A DNA stretch of 64,000 bases, taken from positions 1 to 64,000 of the forward strand of contig NZ_CAMLIG010000013.1 in the NCBI RefSeq assembly GCF_946480185.1. Direction: 5' to 3'. Position numbers and translations under genes: made by a program. Positions within the stretch are counted from its first letter, which is position 1; each line of letters begins with the position of its first letter. The notes beneath the pieces were generated by a model that had not been told where the DNA came from, searched no databases, and saw only the letters and a list, made by a program, of their open reading frames with translations. The stretch comes from an uncultured Pedobacter sp. Lineage in GTDB: Bacteria; Bacteroidota; Bacteroidia; Sphingobacteriales; Sphingobacteriaceae. Positions 35,195-44,847 of this stretch are shown in pieces.

Positions 35195-35593
35195 ATGGCA
35201 TCCAAAATATACAATTTTCAAAAAGAAGAACGGTTATGTAGCAAGAAGCTCTTAGATGAGCTCTTTAAAAACGGTTCTTCTTTTTTATTATACCCATTTC
35301 GCGTTACTTGGCTATTGTCCCCAGCTCCAGAGCAAAATTACCCTGTTCAAGTAGTTGTCTCTGTTCCAAAGAAAAGATTTAAGCACAGCGTTGATAGAAA
35401 TCTGATTAAAAGACGCGTAAAAGAAGCTTATCGTTTAAATAAAGAACAGTTTTTATACCAAACCCTTCAAAAAAAAAATATTAAAATTATTTTAGCAATT
35501 GGCTATGTTGGGAAAGAAGCGCATGATTTTGCCTTACTTGAAAAAAAACTGAAACTCATGTTTGTTGAATGTTTAAAGCATGCGACAAGATGA
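35195..35593 (+). CDS. rnpA: Ribonuclease P protein component
   Basis: A 132-residue basic protein that assists the RNase P RNA in maturing tRNA 5' ends. The RNR signature is [15 protein letters not shown] at 66-80, preceded by [11 protein letters not shown]. The end overlaps the yidD start in an ATGATGA junction, so the two are translationally coupled. Confidence 0.95.
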   Translation: MASKIYNFQKEERLCSKKLLDELFKNGSSFLLYPFRVTWLLSPAPEQNYPVQVVVSVPKKRFKHSVDRNLIKRRVKEAYRLNKEQFLYQTLQKKNIKIILAIGYVGKEAHDFALLEKKLKLMFVECLKHATR

Positions 35594-35823
35594 TGAAAGT
35601 TTTACAACAGCTAATTGGTTTAATATTTTTGTTGATCATTAAAATATATCAATATTTAATTTCTCCACTTTTAGGCAGTTCGTGTAGGTTTACGCCAACC
35701 TGTTCGCAGTACGGCATAGAGGCGATTAAAAAATACGGTGCATTTAAAGGTGGATGGTTAACGCTCAAAAGAATTGGTAGGTGTCATCCTTGGGGAAGTA
35801 ACGGACATGATCCTGTTTCTTAA
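35590..35823 (+). CDS. yidD: Membrane protein insertion efficiency factor YidD
   Basis: A 77-residue protein with an amphipathic or membrane-associated N-terminal helix and the family signature [11 protein letters not shown], plus [16 protein letters not shown]. It assists YidC in inserting membrane proteins. The frame is open further upstream inside rnpA, but the start is at ATG 35590 (or the next ATG, 35593), overlapping the rnpA stop. yidC, often next, is not here; tsaB follows. Confidence 0.94.
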   Translation: MMKVLQQLIGLIFLLIIKIYQYLISPLLGSSCRFTPTCSQYGIEAIKKYGAFKGGWLTLKRIGRCHPWGSNGHDPVS

Positions 35824-35904
35824 AAAGTAAAAAGTCGAAAGTGAAAAGCTGAAAGCGAAAACTTTTATAAAGGATAATTAACTATTAGATTTTATCATCA
35901 TAAA

Positions 35905-36594
35905 ATGTCATTAATACTTCAAATAGAAACTGCTACCCAAACTTGCTCTATTGCGTTATCTGAAAATGGAAAGCTGTTGCACATCATCGAAAAAACAGAT
36001 CGGAATATTCATGCTTCAAACATCACGCTTTTTATTGAGCAGGTTTTAAAGCAAAGCAACAAAACGATGCGAGATTTAAATGCCATTGCCGTAAGTATGG
36101 GACCTGGTTCTTACACAGGTTTGCGGATTGGGGTTTCTACGGCTAAAGGTTTGTGTTACGCGTTAGACATTCCTTTAATTGCGGTAAATACTCTGGAGGC
36201 AATGGCTAGCGGTTTTAAAAGCAAGTGCTTTTCTGTGCAGCCGAATACGGTATTTTGCCCAATGATTGACGCTCGGAGGATGGAAGCGTACTGCGCCATT
36301 TTTGATGACAACTTAAAAGTTTTAATGCCTACCGAAGCTAAAATTATTGATGAAAACAGTTTTAGGGAGGTTTTAAAAAGCAATGTGGTTTATTTTTTTG
36401 GTGATGGTGCAGCTAAATGCGAAGATATTTTAGGCTTAAACAGCAATGCGAGGGTAATGGATGATTACCAGAATTCGGCGAAAGACCTTACTTTGCCTGC
36501 ATTGGAAAAATTTGAAAATAAAGATTTTGTTGATGTTGCCTATTTTGAGCCTTTTTATTTGAAAGATTTTATAGCCGGCAAAAAGAAAGACTAA
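35905..36594 (+). CDS. tsaB: tRNA threonylcarbamoyladenosine biosynthesis protein TsaB
   Basis: A 229-residue ASKHA-fold protein. LQIETATQTCSIAL at 5-18 and MGPGSYTGLRIGVSTAKGL at about 66-84 are the TsaB signatures. It partners TsaD and TsaE to make t6A37 on ANN-decoding tRNAs. Its stop overlaps that of the convergent DUF5723-like gene by four bases. Confidence 0.94.
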   Translation: MSLILQIETATQTCSIALSENGKLLHIIEKTDRNIHASNITLFIEQVLKQSNKTMRDLNAIAVSMGPGSYTGLRIGVSTAKGLCYALDIPLIAVNTLEAMASGFKSKCFSVQPNTVFCPMIDARRMEAYCAIFDDNLKVLMPTEAKIIDENSFREVLKSNVVYFFGDGAAKCEDILGLNSNARVMDDYQNSAKDLTLPALEKFENKDFVDVAYFEPFYLKDFIAGKKKD

Positions 36595-38063
36595 CGTCGC
36601 CTGTTATTTCGTTTGTCATTTGCCCGTTGGTTTTTTTCGATCTGTTTATTTTGCTTTTGCAGTCTTTTTCGTTCTCTTTTACTCAACCTAACCACGTATC
36701 CAGTTTCTTTGTCATTTAGGCCGGGAATGTATTCTGCGGTGCCAATATTCTGCATCTTTGAGCCAAACTTTACGTTTATCCCGATATAAAAATCAGCTCT
36801 CGGATTGCTTTTTCCTATGTTTTCGTTTTTTGTGAGGTAAGATTTGCTGAGATAATAAGTCTGGAAAATCTGCTCGCTACCCAAATAAAATTCCATATTG
36901 GCAGATTTAACCATAATCTGCGAACCAAGGTTCAGCTTCGTCTGCAAATCATAAATTGCGTTTGCACTAAATACGAATGAATTTTTTCTGAGGTTATTGA
37001 TCAAAGCAAATTGGCCCTGCGGATTAAATATACTTTTTGAAACCACAAAAACAGGTTTATAAAATCCAAATTCTTTTGATGCGGCAAACTCTATTTTGGT
37101 ATTTATTTTACTGTAAAAGGATTTTTTGACCTCCGTAGAATTTACATCATCTTTTAATTTATCAAAGAATTCGGTAGATGCATTGGCTGAATCGGGGTTG
37201 AGAACAGTAATGTTAGTATTGAAATTGTAATTGCCTGTACTTTTACCCCAATGTATAAAGCCTGCATCTTTTAAATTAGCAGTAAAATAATATCCTGTAG
37301 GCGTTTGGTACGAGGTAGCTAAACTTATTGCGGTTCCGATGTTTTTTAAATTCGGGATTAGTTTATTGAAATTTACCGTGTTAAATCCAAAACTCGATAC
37401 GTAGCTTCCAACAAAGCTAGCTGTATAAGAATGGTCTGGATTAAAACTTAAGTGAGAAGATGAAATATCAACTTTGTTGTATATTAATCCATTTAGTAAA
37501 CTTAGTTTTCCGCCAAAAGCCCATCGTTCATCATAATTTTCTCGATAGGTTAAACCTAGTTGCCAATAAGCTTGATTGTAAGCTTTGGAATTGAAGGCAT
37601 TGTTATATTCTGAATTTGTGAAGTTTTTGTAAGTATCTAATAAGGACAGGGTTTCGTTTGTTGTTGTTCCTAAACCTTCCTCTCTTAATTGTAATGAAAA
37701 ACCAAGCTCTCTATTATAGTCTCTGGTTTTAAATATTTTGTAGTTTGCTAAATAAATATTTGAATTTCCGTTTAATTGGTTTGGTTTTGCTTGTCCTAAA
37801 TTGCCGATGCTTGTATTTGCGAATGATCTTGTAAAAAGGAATTTTTTAAAAGCTGTTTCACCGTCTCCTTTAAAATTGATGAAGCCAGAGATATGCGGGA
37901 GTAGGGTAACAGCGTATTTTCTGCTTAAATCTTTTTGAAAACCTTGTTGAACCGGATTTTCAAAAGTGTCGAATTGGGTTCCGCTATGGTAAAGTGATAC
38001 ATTTTGCGCAAGCAGAAACAGTGGGGAAAGAAAAAAAACGATGAAACCATATAATTTCTTCAT
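36591..38063 (-). CDS. Outer-membrane barrel protein, DUF5723-like, with a basic tail
   Basis: A 490-residue protein with a signal peptide (FLLAQ, about 1-19) and repeated beta strands throughout, as in porin-like DUF5723 proteins of Bacteroidota. The last 33 or so residues, from LSKRERKRLQKQ on, are almost entirely Lys, Arg, Gln and Asn. That is odd for an outer-membrane barrel, whose end normally carries an aromatic insertion signal. Its role is unknown. The 535-residue gene lies 50 bases upstream on the same strand. Confidence 0.7.
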   Translation of the reverse strand: MKKLYGFIVFFLSPLFLLAQNVSLYHSGTQFDTFENPVQQGFQKDLSRKYAVTLLPHISGFINFKGDGETAFKKFLFTRSFANTSIGNLGQAKPNQLNGNSNIYLANYKIFKTRDYNRELGFSLQLREEGLGTTTNETLSLLDTYKNFTNSEYNNAFNSKAYNQAYWQLGLTYRENYDERWAFGGKLSLLNGLIYNKVDISSSHLSFNPDHSYTASFVGSYVSSFGFNTVNFNKLIPNLKNIGTAISLATSYQTPTGYYFTANLKDAGFIHWGKSTGNYNFNTNITVLNPDSANASTEFFDKLKDDVNSTEVKKSFYSKINTKIEFAASKEFGFYKPVFVVSKSIFNPQGQFALINNLRKNSFVFSANAIYDLQTKLNLGSQIMVKSANMEFYLGSEQIFQTYYLSKSYLTKNENIGKSNPRADFYIGINVKFGSKMQNIGTAEYIPGLNDKETGYVVRLSKRERKRLQKQNKQIEKNQRANDKRNNRRR

Positions 38064-38113
38064 CCATAAATTTATCGTATTAATTCCGAAAATTTTATTT
38101 TTTTTCTTAGAAA

Positions 38114-39721
38114 TCAGAATTTTAACGCAGTGCTGTCAATTTGTGGCAATAGCTCGTCAGAATTAGGTATATGATTCATGTATAGATTTGTGAAAAACTT
38201 ATTTTTATCTGCACTGAATTGTATCGCAAAGCCATAGATGTCTTTATAATTAAAGTTGCTATCTCTGAAGTTTTTATACGCGGGTCCACTTAAAAACGAA
38301 CGAAAAACGGCCTTGGAATTACTGTTGTGGATAAAATAAAAGATATTTCCTTGATTAGATAGGTACTGCTGAAAATCGATATTTTTATCAGTTAAGCCAA
38401 TTAGCTTCTGCGCTTTGTAATTGCTAACAAAATGTTTGATTGCAGTAGTATTGTTGGCAACAATCAAGTGGTTTTCAATAGTGGTATAGTAAGGGCGCTT
38501 AAACTGCTTGAAGGGATCTCCGAAATAATTGTACAAGATAAAAGAATCATCAAAGTGCCTAATATCGTCAGACGTTGCGGAGCTAATGGTAGATAGCAAA
38601 AATGATAAGCGGTTGGTGTTTGTAGATTTTATGATGCCAATATTATCACCAGATGCAACTTGGAAAACGCCGAACTCTTTTCCTAATACCGGAATTATTT
38701 CTTTATCGAGATTGATGGCGTGTTTTGTCGAAATATTTGAAATCTGCTTGTTTAAATCTTCATCTTCCTTACGGTAAATTAGTAAATCTTTTAGCTCTGA
38801 TTTGAATTTTTTATAGTCTGAAACGTAGTAGAGAGCGTAATTGGACACATCAAAAGGCAGTTGTTTTGATAAAGTAGTATTGCCCGGTTGTTGATTTAAA
38901 AATAAATTAAAGTAATTTTTTGCTTTTAGGTTGGGGTTTGTAATGCCGCTAAACATAAAAGCATCTTTTTGATAGTTAATGTTTAAGGATGCCGAAGCGT
39001 CAATCGATTTAAGGAAATAGGTTTCGTAAGGATTTTTTCTGGATGAGAAGTGATTGGCAAAATCACGGATCCTGGAGAAATTTAAATACAAATTAGCGAT
39101 AGAGTTTTTGTTTCGTTGGGCGCTAAAATCTACATTAAAACTTTTGTTCTCCGTTCCGTTAGCAATTTGTGCAATGCTTTTTTTAACCAAATCCTCATCA
39201 AAACTGCCCACCACTAAATTTTTGTAAACAAAAAAACTGAACGAAGATTTGTTGTTGAAGGCCAACTGGTAAATGGTATTCTCTTTTTCGAGGTTTTGTG
39301 TTATCTTATATTTAGTTTTTAAAGTTTGAAGTACCTCCTCTTTATTTCCTTTTTCGCTGGAAAATGGCGCAACAATCAAAACATCTGAACTATATGTTTT
39401 TGTAGGATGGATAGAGAAAAAAATGTCACTTTGTTTAAAACCATCAGCAATAGCGGGGTCATCTACAAAAATTTTCTTTAGTGCCGTTAAATGGCTCATG
39501 TAATTTTTTCCTAAAATATCATTGAAAAGTGTGAAGTCTTTAAAGATGTCGTAAAAATAAGCTTCGTTTTTATATTCAAATATAATGGAAGCGTCGTTAG
39601 GTAAAACATTAAAAATTTCTTCGTTAGACAGGCTAGACGCATTTATTTTTTTAAAATACAACCAAGTAACAGCAATAATCCCTAAAAAAAGGGCAGTTAT
39701 AATGATGATTATCTTCTTCAT
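38114..39721 (-). CDS. Membrane-anchored periplasmic protein, DUF3352-like
   Basis: A 535-residue protein with one N-terminal membrane helix (about 3-20) and no other membrane segment, so most of it faces the periplasm. The segment NVLPNDASIIFEYKN at 39-53 recalls the opening of DUF3352-type proteins, and several similar alpha/beta units follow. No catalytic motif is seen. The gene lies upstream of the DUF5723-like gene on the same strand, with 50 bases between. A linked envelope role is possible. Confidence 0.55.
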   Translation of the reverse strand: MKKIIIIITALFLGIIAVTWLYFKKINASSLSNEEIFNVLPNDASIIFEYKNEAYFYDIFKDFTLFNDILGKNYMSHLTALKKIFVDDPAIADGFKQSDIFFSIHPTKTYSSDVLIVAPFSSEKGNKEEVLQTLKTKYKITQNLEKENTIYQLAFNNKSSFSFFVYKNLVVGSFDEDLVKKSIAQIANGTENKSFNVDFSAQRNKNSIANLYLNFSRIRDFANHFSSRKNPYETYFLKSIDASASLNINYQKDAFMFSGITNPNLKAKNYFNLFLNQQPGNTTLSKQLPFDVSNYALYYVSDYKKFKSELKDLLIYRKEDEDLNKQISNISTKHAINLDKEIIPVLGKEFGVFQVASGDNIGIIKSTNTNRLSFLLSTISSATSDDIRHFDDSFILYNYFGDPFKQFKRPYYTTIENHLIVANNTTAIKHFVSNYKAQKLIGLTDKNIDFQQYLSNQGNIFYFIHNSNSKAVFRSFLSGPAYKNFRDSNFNYKDIYGFAIQFSADKNKFFTNLYMNHIPNSDELLPQIDSTALKF

Positions 39722-39815
39722 TTCACAAAATCCTAAGCTACAAAAATAGATTTTTACAGCAAAGGGCGGAAATTGCTTTCATCTTTATTAAATTAGCAGA
39801 ACCATCGAACTCAAA

Positions 39816-40199
39816 ATGAATAAAAGAATAATTATTACCGCCGCAATTTTTGGAATTTTAGCCGTTGTTTTAGGAGCATTTGGCGCTCATATTATAAAAG
39901 CCAAAGTTAGCACCGATCAAATGGAAATTTGGCATACAGCGGTTCAATATCACTTTATACATACTTTAGCCCTACTTTTCTTGTCCACCTTTGCTAGGTT
40001 CAAAAACAATTTGATAAATATTTCATCCTATTGCTTTGTTATTGGGATTATCTTTTTTTCTGGCTCACTTTACTTAATGGCCCTAAAAGATATTTTAGCA
40101 ATTAATACTAGATTTTTAGGCCCTGTAACGCCTTTAGGCGGATTGTTGTTTATTTTTGGTTGGATAGGGTTGTTGTTAGCCGCTATAAAAGACAAATAA
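39816..40199 (+). CDS. DUF423 small membrane protein
   Basis: A 127-residue protein with four membrane helices. AVVLGAFGAHIIK near 16-28, HTAVQYHFIHTLALL near 40-54 and GPVTPLGGLLFIFGW near 102-116 are DUF423/YgdD signatures. Its function is unknown. Its stop is directly followed by the priA ATG with no gap, so the two are cotranscribed. Confidence 0.88.
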   Translation: MNKRIIITAAIFGILAVVLGAFGAHIIKAKVSTDQMEIWHTAVQYHFIHTLALLFLSTFARFKNNLINISSYCFVIGIIFFSGSLYLMALKDILAINTRFLGPVTPLGGLLFIFGWIGLLLAAIKDK

Positions 40200-42680
40200 A
40201 TGTTGGATTTTGAGGCTGATGAACAATTTCAGCAAACGCTTTTTGTAGAGGTTGTTTTGCCTTTGGCGCTTCCGGGTACTTACACTTATCGGGTGCCTAA
40301 ACATTTAAATGAGCGTGTAGAAAAGGGAAGACGGGTAGTAGTGCAGTTTGGGAAAAGTAAAATTTATACGGCCATTGTTTTTGCCATTTCTACAAAAGCC
40401 CCAACCAAATATGAGGCTAAATACCTGTTAGATATACTTGACGAGAAAGCAATTGTTACCCATGAACAGCTCAAGTTATGGGTTTGGCTTTCTGATTATT
40501 ATTTGTGTACCCTTGGCGAAGTTATGGCGGCCGCATTGCCTTCTGCATTAAAGCTGGCCAGCGAAACCCGGGTTATTTTAAATCCGCAACATACTTTTGA
40601 TAAGGCTTTGTTGAATGACAGGGAGTTTTTGATTTTGGATGCTCTGGAGTTAAAACACGAACTGAGCATCAGCGAGATTACAAAAATTCTTGCACAGAAA
40701 TCTGTTTTCCCAATTCTAAAATCATTACTTGATAAAAAGGTGATTTTTATTTTAGAGGAGATTGAGGAAAAATTTCAGCCCAAAAAAATATCGGTTGTTA
40801 ATTTGCATGAGAGCTATCAGGATAAAGAAAACTTAAGGCATCTTTTTACCGAATTGGAGAAAGCACCAAAGCAAGTTGATGCTTTATTGGCCTTTTTAAA
40901 GCTTTCCAAAGATAAAGCCGTAGTTAAAAAAGCTGATCTGATGGAGGTTTGCGGCGCAAGTGCGGCGGTACTGAAAGCATTGGTTGATAAGGATATTTTT
41001 TTGATAGATCAAAAGGTAATCAGCCGGTTTTCATCCGAAGATTTAGCTGTAATTTCGGATTTCACGCTGAGTGCTGAGCAACAGCAGGCCATTCAACAAA
41101 TCAACGATTCTTTTGAAACCAAGCCCGTAGTTTTATTGCATGGCGTTACCTCTTCTGGGAAAACCCAAATTTACATCAGATTAATTGAAAGCTATTTAGC
41201 AAAAGGCAAGCAGATACTTTATTTACTGCCCGAAATTGCTTTAACCGGGCAAATGATTGATCGCCTAAAGGTTTATTTTAAAGATCAGATCATCGTTTAC
41301 CACAGCAAGTTTAATGATAACGAACGGGCAGAAATTTGGCAAAAGGTTTTAAACAATGAAGTGAAGATTGTGCTGGGCGCCAGGTCATCAATTTTTTTGC
41401 CTTTTGCAGATTTGGGTTTTGTAATTATTGATGAGGAGCATGAAGCCAGCTTTAAACAGTTTGAACCTGCGCCGCGTTATCACGCAAGGGATGCCGCTAT
41501 TGTATTAGCTAATATCGCTCATGCAAAAGTTCTGCTGGGCTCCGCTACGCCATCTTTAGAAACTTACTTTAATGCTTTAAATGATAAATACGGTTTAGTA
41601 AAACTTAACAACCGTTATGGAGGCGTTAAACCGCCCGAAATTGAGGTGGTAAGTATCTCTGATGAAAGAAACAGAAAACTTATTAAAGAAAACTTTACCA
41701 GTGTTTTGTTGGATAATATCAGCCAAACGCTTGCTTTAAAAGAACAGGTAATTTTGTTTCAGAATAGGAGAGGGTATGTACCGATTTTAATCTGTAAAAC
41801 CTGCGGGAATACACCAAAATGTATCAACTGCGATGTAAGTTTGACCTATCATAAAACTAGTGGGAAACTGCATTGCCATTATTGTGGCTACAAAGAAGAA
41901 AACATTACAGAATGCCCGGCCTGCGCATCAAAACATATAGAATATAAAGGCTTAGGGACAGAAAAAATTGAGGACGATTTAAAGGTCATTTTGCCCGATG
42001 TACACATTGCCAGGATGGATTACGATACCACCAGAAATAAAAATGCGCACCAAATTATATTGAACGATTTTGAGGAGCGGAAAATAGATATTTTGGTAGG
42101 TACGCAGATGGTGGCAAAAGGCCTCGATTTTGAAAACATTACATTAATTGGAATCATTAATGCGGATAGCATTATCCAATTTCCTGATTTTAGGGCTTAT
42201 GAACGTAGTTTTCAGCTTTTATCACAGGTTGCCGGCAGGGCCGGGAGAAGAAATAAGCAGGGAAAAGTAATTATCCAAACCTATGACACCAAACATCGTG
42301 TGATACAGCAAGTTGTTGATAACGACTATGAAGGAATGTACCGTGAGGAAATGATAGAAAGGGCGCAGTTTAAATATCCGCCGTTTTATAAAGTCATCCA
42401 AATTAACATCAAGCATAAAGATTTAGGGGTATTGCTCCGCATATCAGAAAACTTCGCAAAAATACTACGGCACCATTTAGGTGATATGATATTAGGGCCT
42501 CATAGTCCGTTGGTGGGCAGAGTGCGTAATTATTATATCCAAACCCTCACCATTAAAATAGATTGGAAAAGCCAATCTTTGGTTAAAATAAAAAACCTGC
42601 TGAAAGAGCAGGTTAGTATTTTTGAAGCTGATAAAGACAATAAAGGAGTTTTTGTGGTAATTGATGTTGACCCGTATTAG
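40200..42680 (+). CDS. priA: Primosomal replication-restart helicase
   Basis: An 826-residue superfamily 2 helicase. An N-terminal DNA-binding domain is followed by Walker A GVTSSGKT at 315-322, DEEH at 411-414 and LGSATPSLE. A zinc-binding insert with Cys pairs (CKTCG, CINC, CHYCG, CPAC) lies near 531-575, and a C-terminal helicase lobe has QMVAKGLDF and GRAGR. PriA reloads the replisome at stalled forks. It overlaps the stop of the convergent outer-membrane gene by four bases. Confidence 0.96.
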   Translation: MLDFEADEQFQQTLFVEVVLPLALPGTYTYRVPKHLNERVEKGRRVVVQFGKSKIYTAIVFAISTKAPTKYEAKYLLDILDEKAIVTHEQLKLWVWLSDYYLCTLGEVMAAALPSALKLASETRVILNPQHTFDKALLNDREFLILDALELKHELSISEITKILAQKSVFPILKSLLDKKVIFILEEIEEKFQPKKISVVNLHESYQDKENLRHLFTELEKAPKQVDALLAFLKLSKDKAVVKKADLMEVCGASAAVLKALVDKDIFLIDQKVISRFSSEDLAVISDFTLSAEQQQAIQQINDSFETKPVVLLHGVTSSGKTQIYIRLIESYLAKGKQILYLLPEIALTGQMIDRLKVYFKDQIIVYHSKFNDNERAEIWQKVLNNEVKIVLGARSSIFLPFADLGFVIIDEEHEASFKQFEPAPRYHARDAAIVLANIAHAKVLLGSATPSLETYFNALNDKYGLVKLNNRYGGVKPPEIEVVSISDERNRKLIKENFTSVLLDNISQTLALKEQVILFQNRRGYVPILICKTCGNTPKCINCDVSLTYHKTSGKLHCHYCGYKEENITECPACASKHIEYKGLGTEKIEDDLKVILPDVHIARMDYDTTRNKNAHQIILNDFEERKIDILVGTQMVAKGLDFENITLIGIINADSIIQFPDFRAYERSFQLLSQVAGRAGRRNKQGKVIIQTYDTKHRVIQQVVDNDYEGMYREEMIERAQFKYPPFYKVIQINIKHKDLGVLLRISENFAKILRHHLGDMILGPHSPLVGRVRNYYIQTLTIKIDWKSQSLVKIKNLLKEQVSIFEADKDNKGVFVVIDVDPY

Positions 42681-43354
42681 TCTCTGCCAAAATTAAATTG
42701 TAAACTTAAGCGGGCTAAAGGTTTTGAATTGTACTGCCACCTGTTAAACGTGTTGCTTGAAATTAGGGTGTTGTTAGCTTGCGTTTTTATTTCCTTATCG
42801 CTGGTGTTTATAAAATCAAAACCGGCCTCAGCACTCAGTGTTAAAGCTCTAATTACATTATATTTTAAACCAATAAATGGGCTAAATGCAATTGCATTTT
42901 TTTCTATATTAACATTGTAAAGAAATCCGGAAGTTGTTTTATCGTTAGATTTTCCATCAAAATTAACTCTTTTATAGCCCATATCCATTCCATAAACGGG
43001 TTGCAGATTGCTATATATTAGGCTACGCTCAAAACCAACTTTTAAATCAAGTGAATTATATTTTCCAGTTACAATTTCGCAGTTTGAACATTGGTTTGTA
43101 AAAGAATAATCTCCTTTTTTAAAACCGTAAACAGAGAATCTATAAGATATTTGGTTGTCATTTATTTTTAACATTAAACCGTTTAAACCTGATGTATGAA
43201 ATTTAGAATTATCTCTTACTTCGTTTAATAGTTTTGGCTGTTCATCTATAGAGAGCAGTTTTAACCCTATTGAATAATTAGAGTCACTTTGTGATTGTGC
43301 AAAAACAGCGATAGCACAAAGTTGGAAAAATAGAAAAGGTAATACTTTTTTCAT
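42677..43354 (-). CDS. Small outer-membrane beta-barrel protein
   Basis: A 225-residue protein with a signal peptide (IAVFAQ, about 1-19) and alternating strands ending LARLSLQFNFGRD, like an eight-stranded barrel. A CSNC pair near 91-94 may form a small loop disulfide. I do not recognise the family beyond its barrel form. Between priA (convergent) and the sugar transferase (27 bases upstream, same strand). Confidence 0.6.
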   Translation of the reverse strand: MKKVLPFLFFQLCAIAVFAQSQSDSNYSIGLKLLSIDEQPKLLNEVRDNSKFHTSGLNGLMLKINDNQISYRFSVYGFKKGDYSFTNQCSNCEIVTGKYNSLDLKVGFERSLIYSNLQPVYGMDMGYKRVNFDGKSNDKTTSGFLYNVNIEKNAIAFSPFIGLKYNVIRALTLSAEAGFDFINTSDKEIKTQANNTLISSNTFNRWQYNSKPLARLSLQFNFGRD

Positions 43355-43381
43355 GAATTAAATTTGTGCAAAAATATGAAA

Positions 43382-44746
43382 TTATTTCCCTCTCCCTTGG
43401 ATTATTATAATTATTGTATAAAACATAATTTTAAGATCTAAGGCGAGGGACCGGTTTTGGATATAAATGATATCGAATGTTAAGCGTTTAACCATTTGAT
43501 CAATATTTTCTGCGTAACCAAATTTTACTTGGCCCCAAGAAGTAATGCCCGGTAAAACCTTTTGCAAATGATGATAATGCGGAGCTATCTCCATAATTTG
43601 ATTGATATAAAATTGCCGCTCAGGCCGGGGGCCCACAATGGACATTTCTCCTTTTAAAACATTAAAAAATTGTGGCAGTTCATCTAATCTAAGTCTGCGC
43701 AATATAAGACCCACTTTTGTGATTCTTTTATCGTCATAACTTGAAAGCATCGGTCCGTTTTCCTCTGCGTTTTCCATCATGCTTCTAAACTTATAAATCA
43801 TAAAAGGCTTACCGTTTTTCCCAATTCGTTCTTGCGAATAAAGTATAGTTCCCTTACTGCTTAATTTAATCAAAAACGCTATAATCAAATAAACCGGACT
43901 TAAAATGATTATGATAATGGTGCTGATTAAATAGTCTAAAATGGTTTTAATTGTCCGTTGCCAAAAAGGCATAAACTGCTTATGAAGCGTAATTAAGGGG
44001 ATTGAAAAAAGATAGTTGATTTTTACAAAGCCCGAAACAATATCGTAAACGTCGGGGATGATATGGACAGTAACATCGCAAGTCTCCAGTTTATCCAGCA
44101 AAGATTTTAGAAGTACATGTTGCGAGGTTTCAATTGCAATGATAACTTCTTCAATATGGTTTTCTTTTATGGTTTCTTCCAGAGCGCTGTTGGTGCCTAA
44201 TAACGTAAGGTTGAGCCGATTTTTTGGCGTCCGATTATTATCGATATCGAAAAAACCTAGAATTTTGAATCCCAATGATTTTTTCTGCTGATTAATTTCA
44301 TTGCTGATGTTGATGGCATTTTCATTAATTCCGATGATTAGCGTATTGAAACCAATTTTTTTATTTTGCAATAGCTTTTTTATGCCCGTTAGGTAACAAA
44401 TTCTAAAACAAGCCAGAATGATGAAATGCCATGCTGTTAATTGAAAAATATGCTCAATTACTAATTTCTGGGGCGTTGGATGGAAGAAGTAGGTGTAAAT
44501 GAGCAACGCAATTGCAATAATTAAAGATTGATTTAAAGTGGTAATTAATTCTTTAAATCTCGACTTTCTTTTGGCTTCAATAAAAGTTCCTGAAAGCAGG
44601 TAAAGTAAGTTTAAAACCGCAATGTAAAATACATAAGGATATTTTGGCGAAAACAGAAAAAGCTGTAAACCAATTGCCAAATAGGTAAAACACACAGTAG
44701 CAATTACATTTAAAATAAAGTAGCTAAGCTTTGTTTTATTTATCAT
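43382..44746 (-). CDS. Undecaprenyl-phosphate sugar phosphotransferase
   Basis: A 454-residue polyprenyl glycosylphosphotransferase of the WbaP/WcaJ type. Four N-terminal membrane helices are followed by a CoA-binding-like Rossmann region (about 130-255) and a further helix near 270-290. The catalytic domain has YSQERIGKNGKPFMIYKFRSM near 313-333, LRLDELPQFFNVLKG and IVGPRPER. It starts exopolysaccharide or O-antigen repeat assembly by moving a sugar-1-phosphate to the lipid carrier. No other polysaccharide genes are adjacent. Confidence 0.9.
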   Translation of the reverse strand: MINKTKLSYFILNVIATVCFTYLAIGLQLFLFSPKYPYVFYIAVLNLLYLLSGTFIEAKRKSRFKELITTLNQSLIIAIALLIYTYFFHPTPQKLVIEHIFQLTAWHFIILACFRICYLTGIKKLLQNKKIGFNTLIIGINENAINISNEINQQKKSLGFKILGFFDIDNNRTPKNRLNLTLLGTNSALEETIKENHIEEVIIAIETSQHVLLKSLLDKLETCDVTVHIIPDVYDIVSGFVKINYLFSIPLITLHKQFMPFWQRTIKTILDYLISTIIIIILSPVYLIIAFLIKLSSKGTILYSQERIGKNGKPFMIYKFRSMMENAEENGPMLSSYDDKRITKVGLILRRLRLDELPQFFNVLKGEMSIVGPRPERQFYINQIMEIAPHYHHLQKVLPGITSWGQVKFGYAENIDQMVKRLTFDIIYIQNRSLALDLKIMFYTIIIIIQGRGK

Positions 44747-44847
44747 TTAAATTAATTGCCTGTGGTTCAATAGGTAGTTGAGGTTATAAAATGTAAAACT
44801 AATAAAATAGGCTAAATATCGGCTAGAGATTATATTTTTGTGATGAG

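Noticed and set aside
34968..36594. Possible oriC beside rpmH-rnpA
   Set aside because: In many bacteria rpmH-rnpA lies near dnaA and oriC, but no dnaA, dnaN or cluster of DnaA boxes is visible in this stretch.
36591..36594. Possible gene fusion or error where tsaB and the next gene overlap
   Set aside because: The four-base overlap of convergent stops is clean and also seen at priA/42677; both proteins have normal ends.
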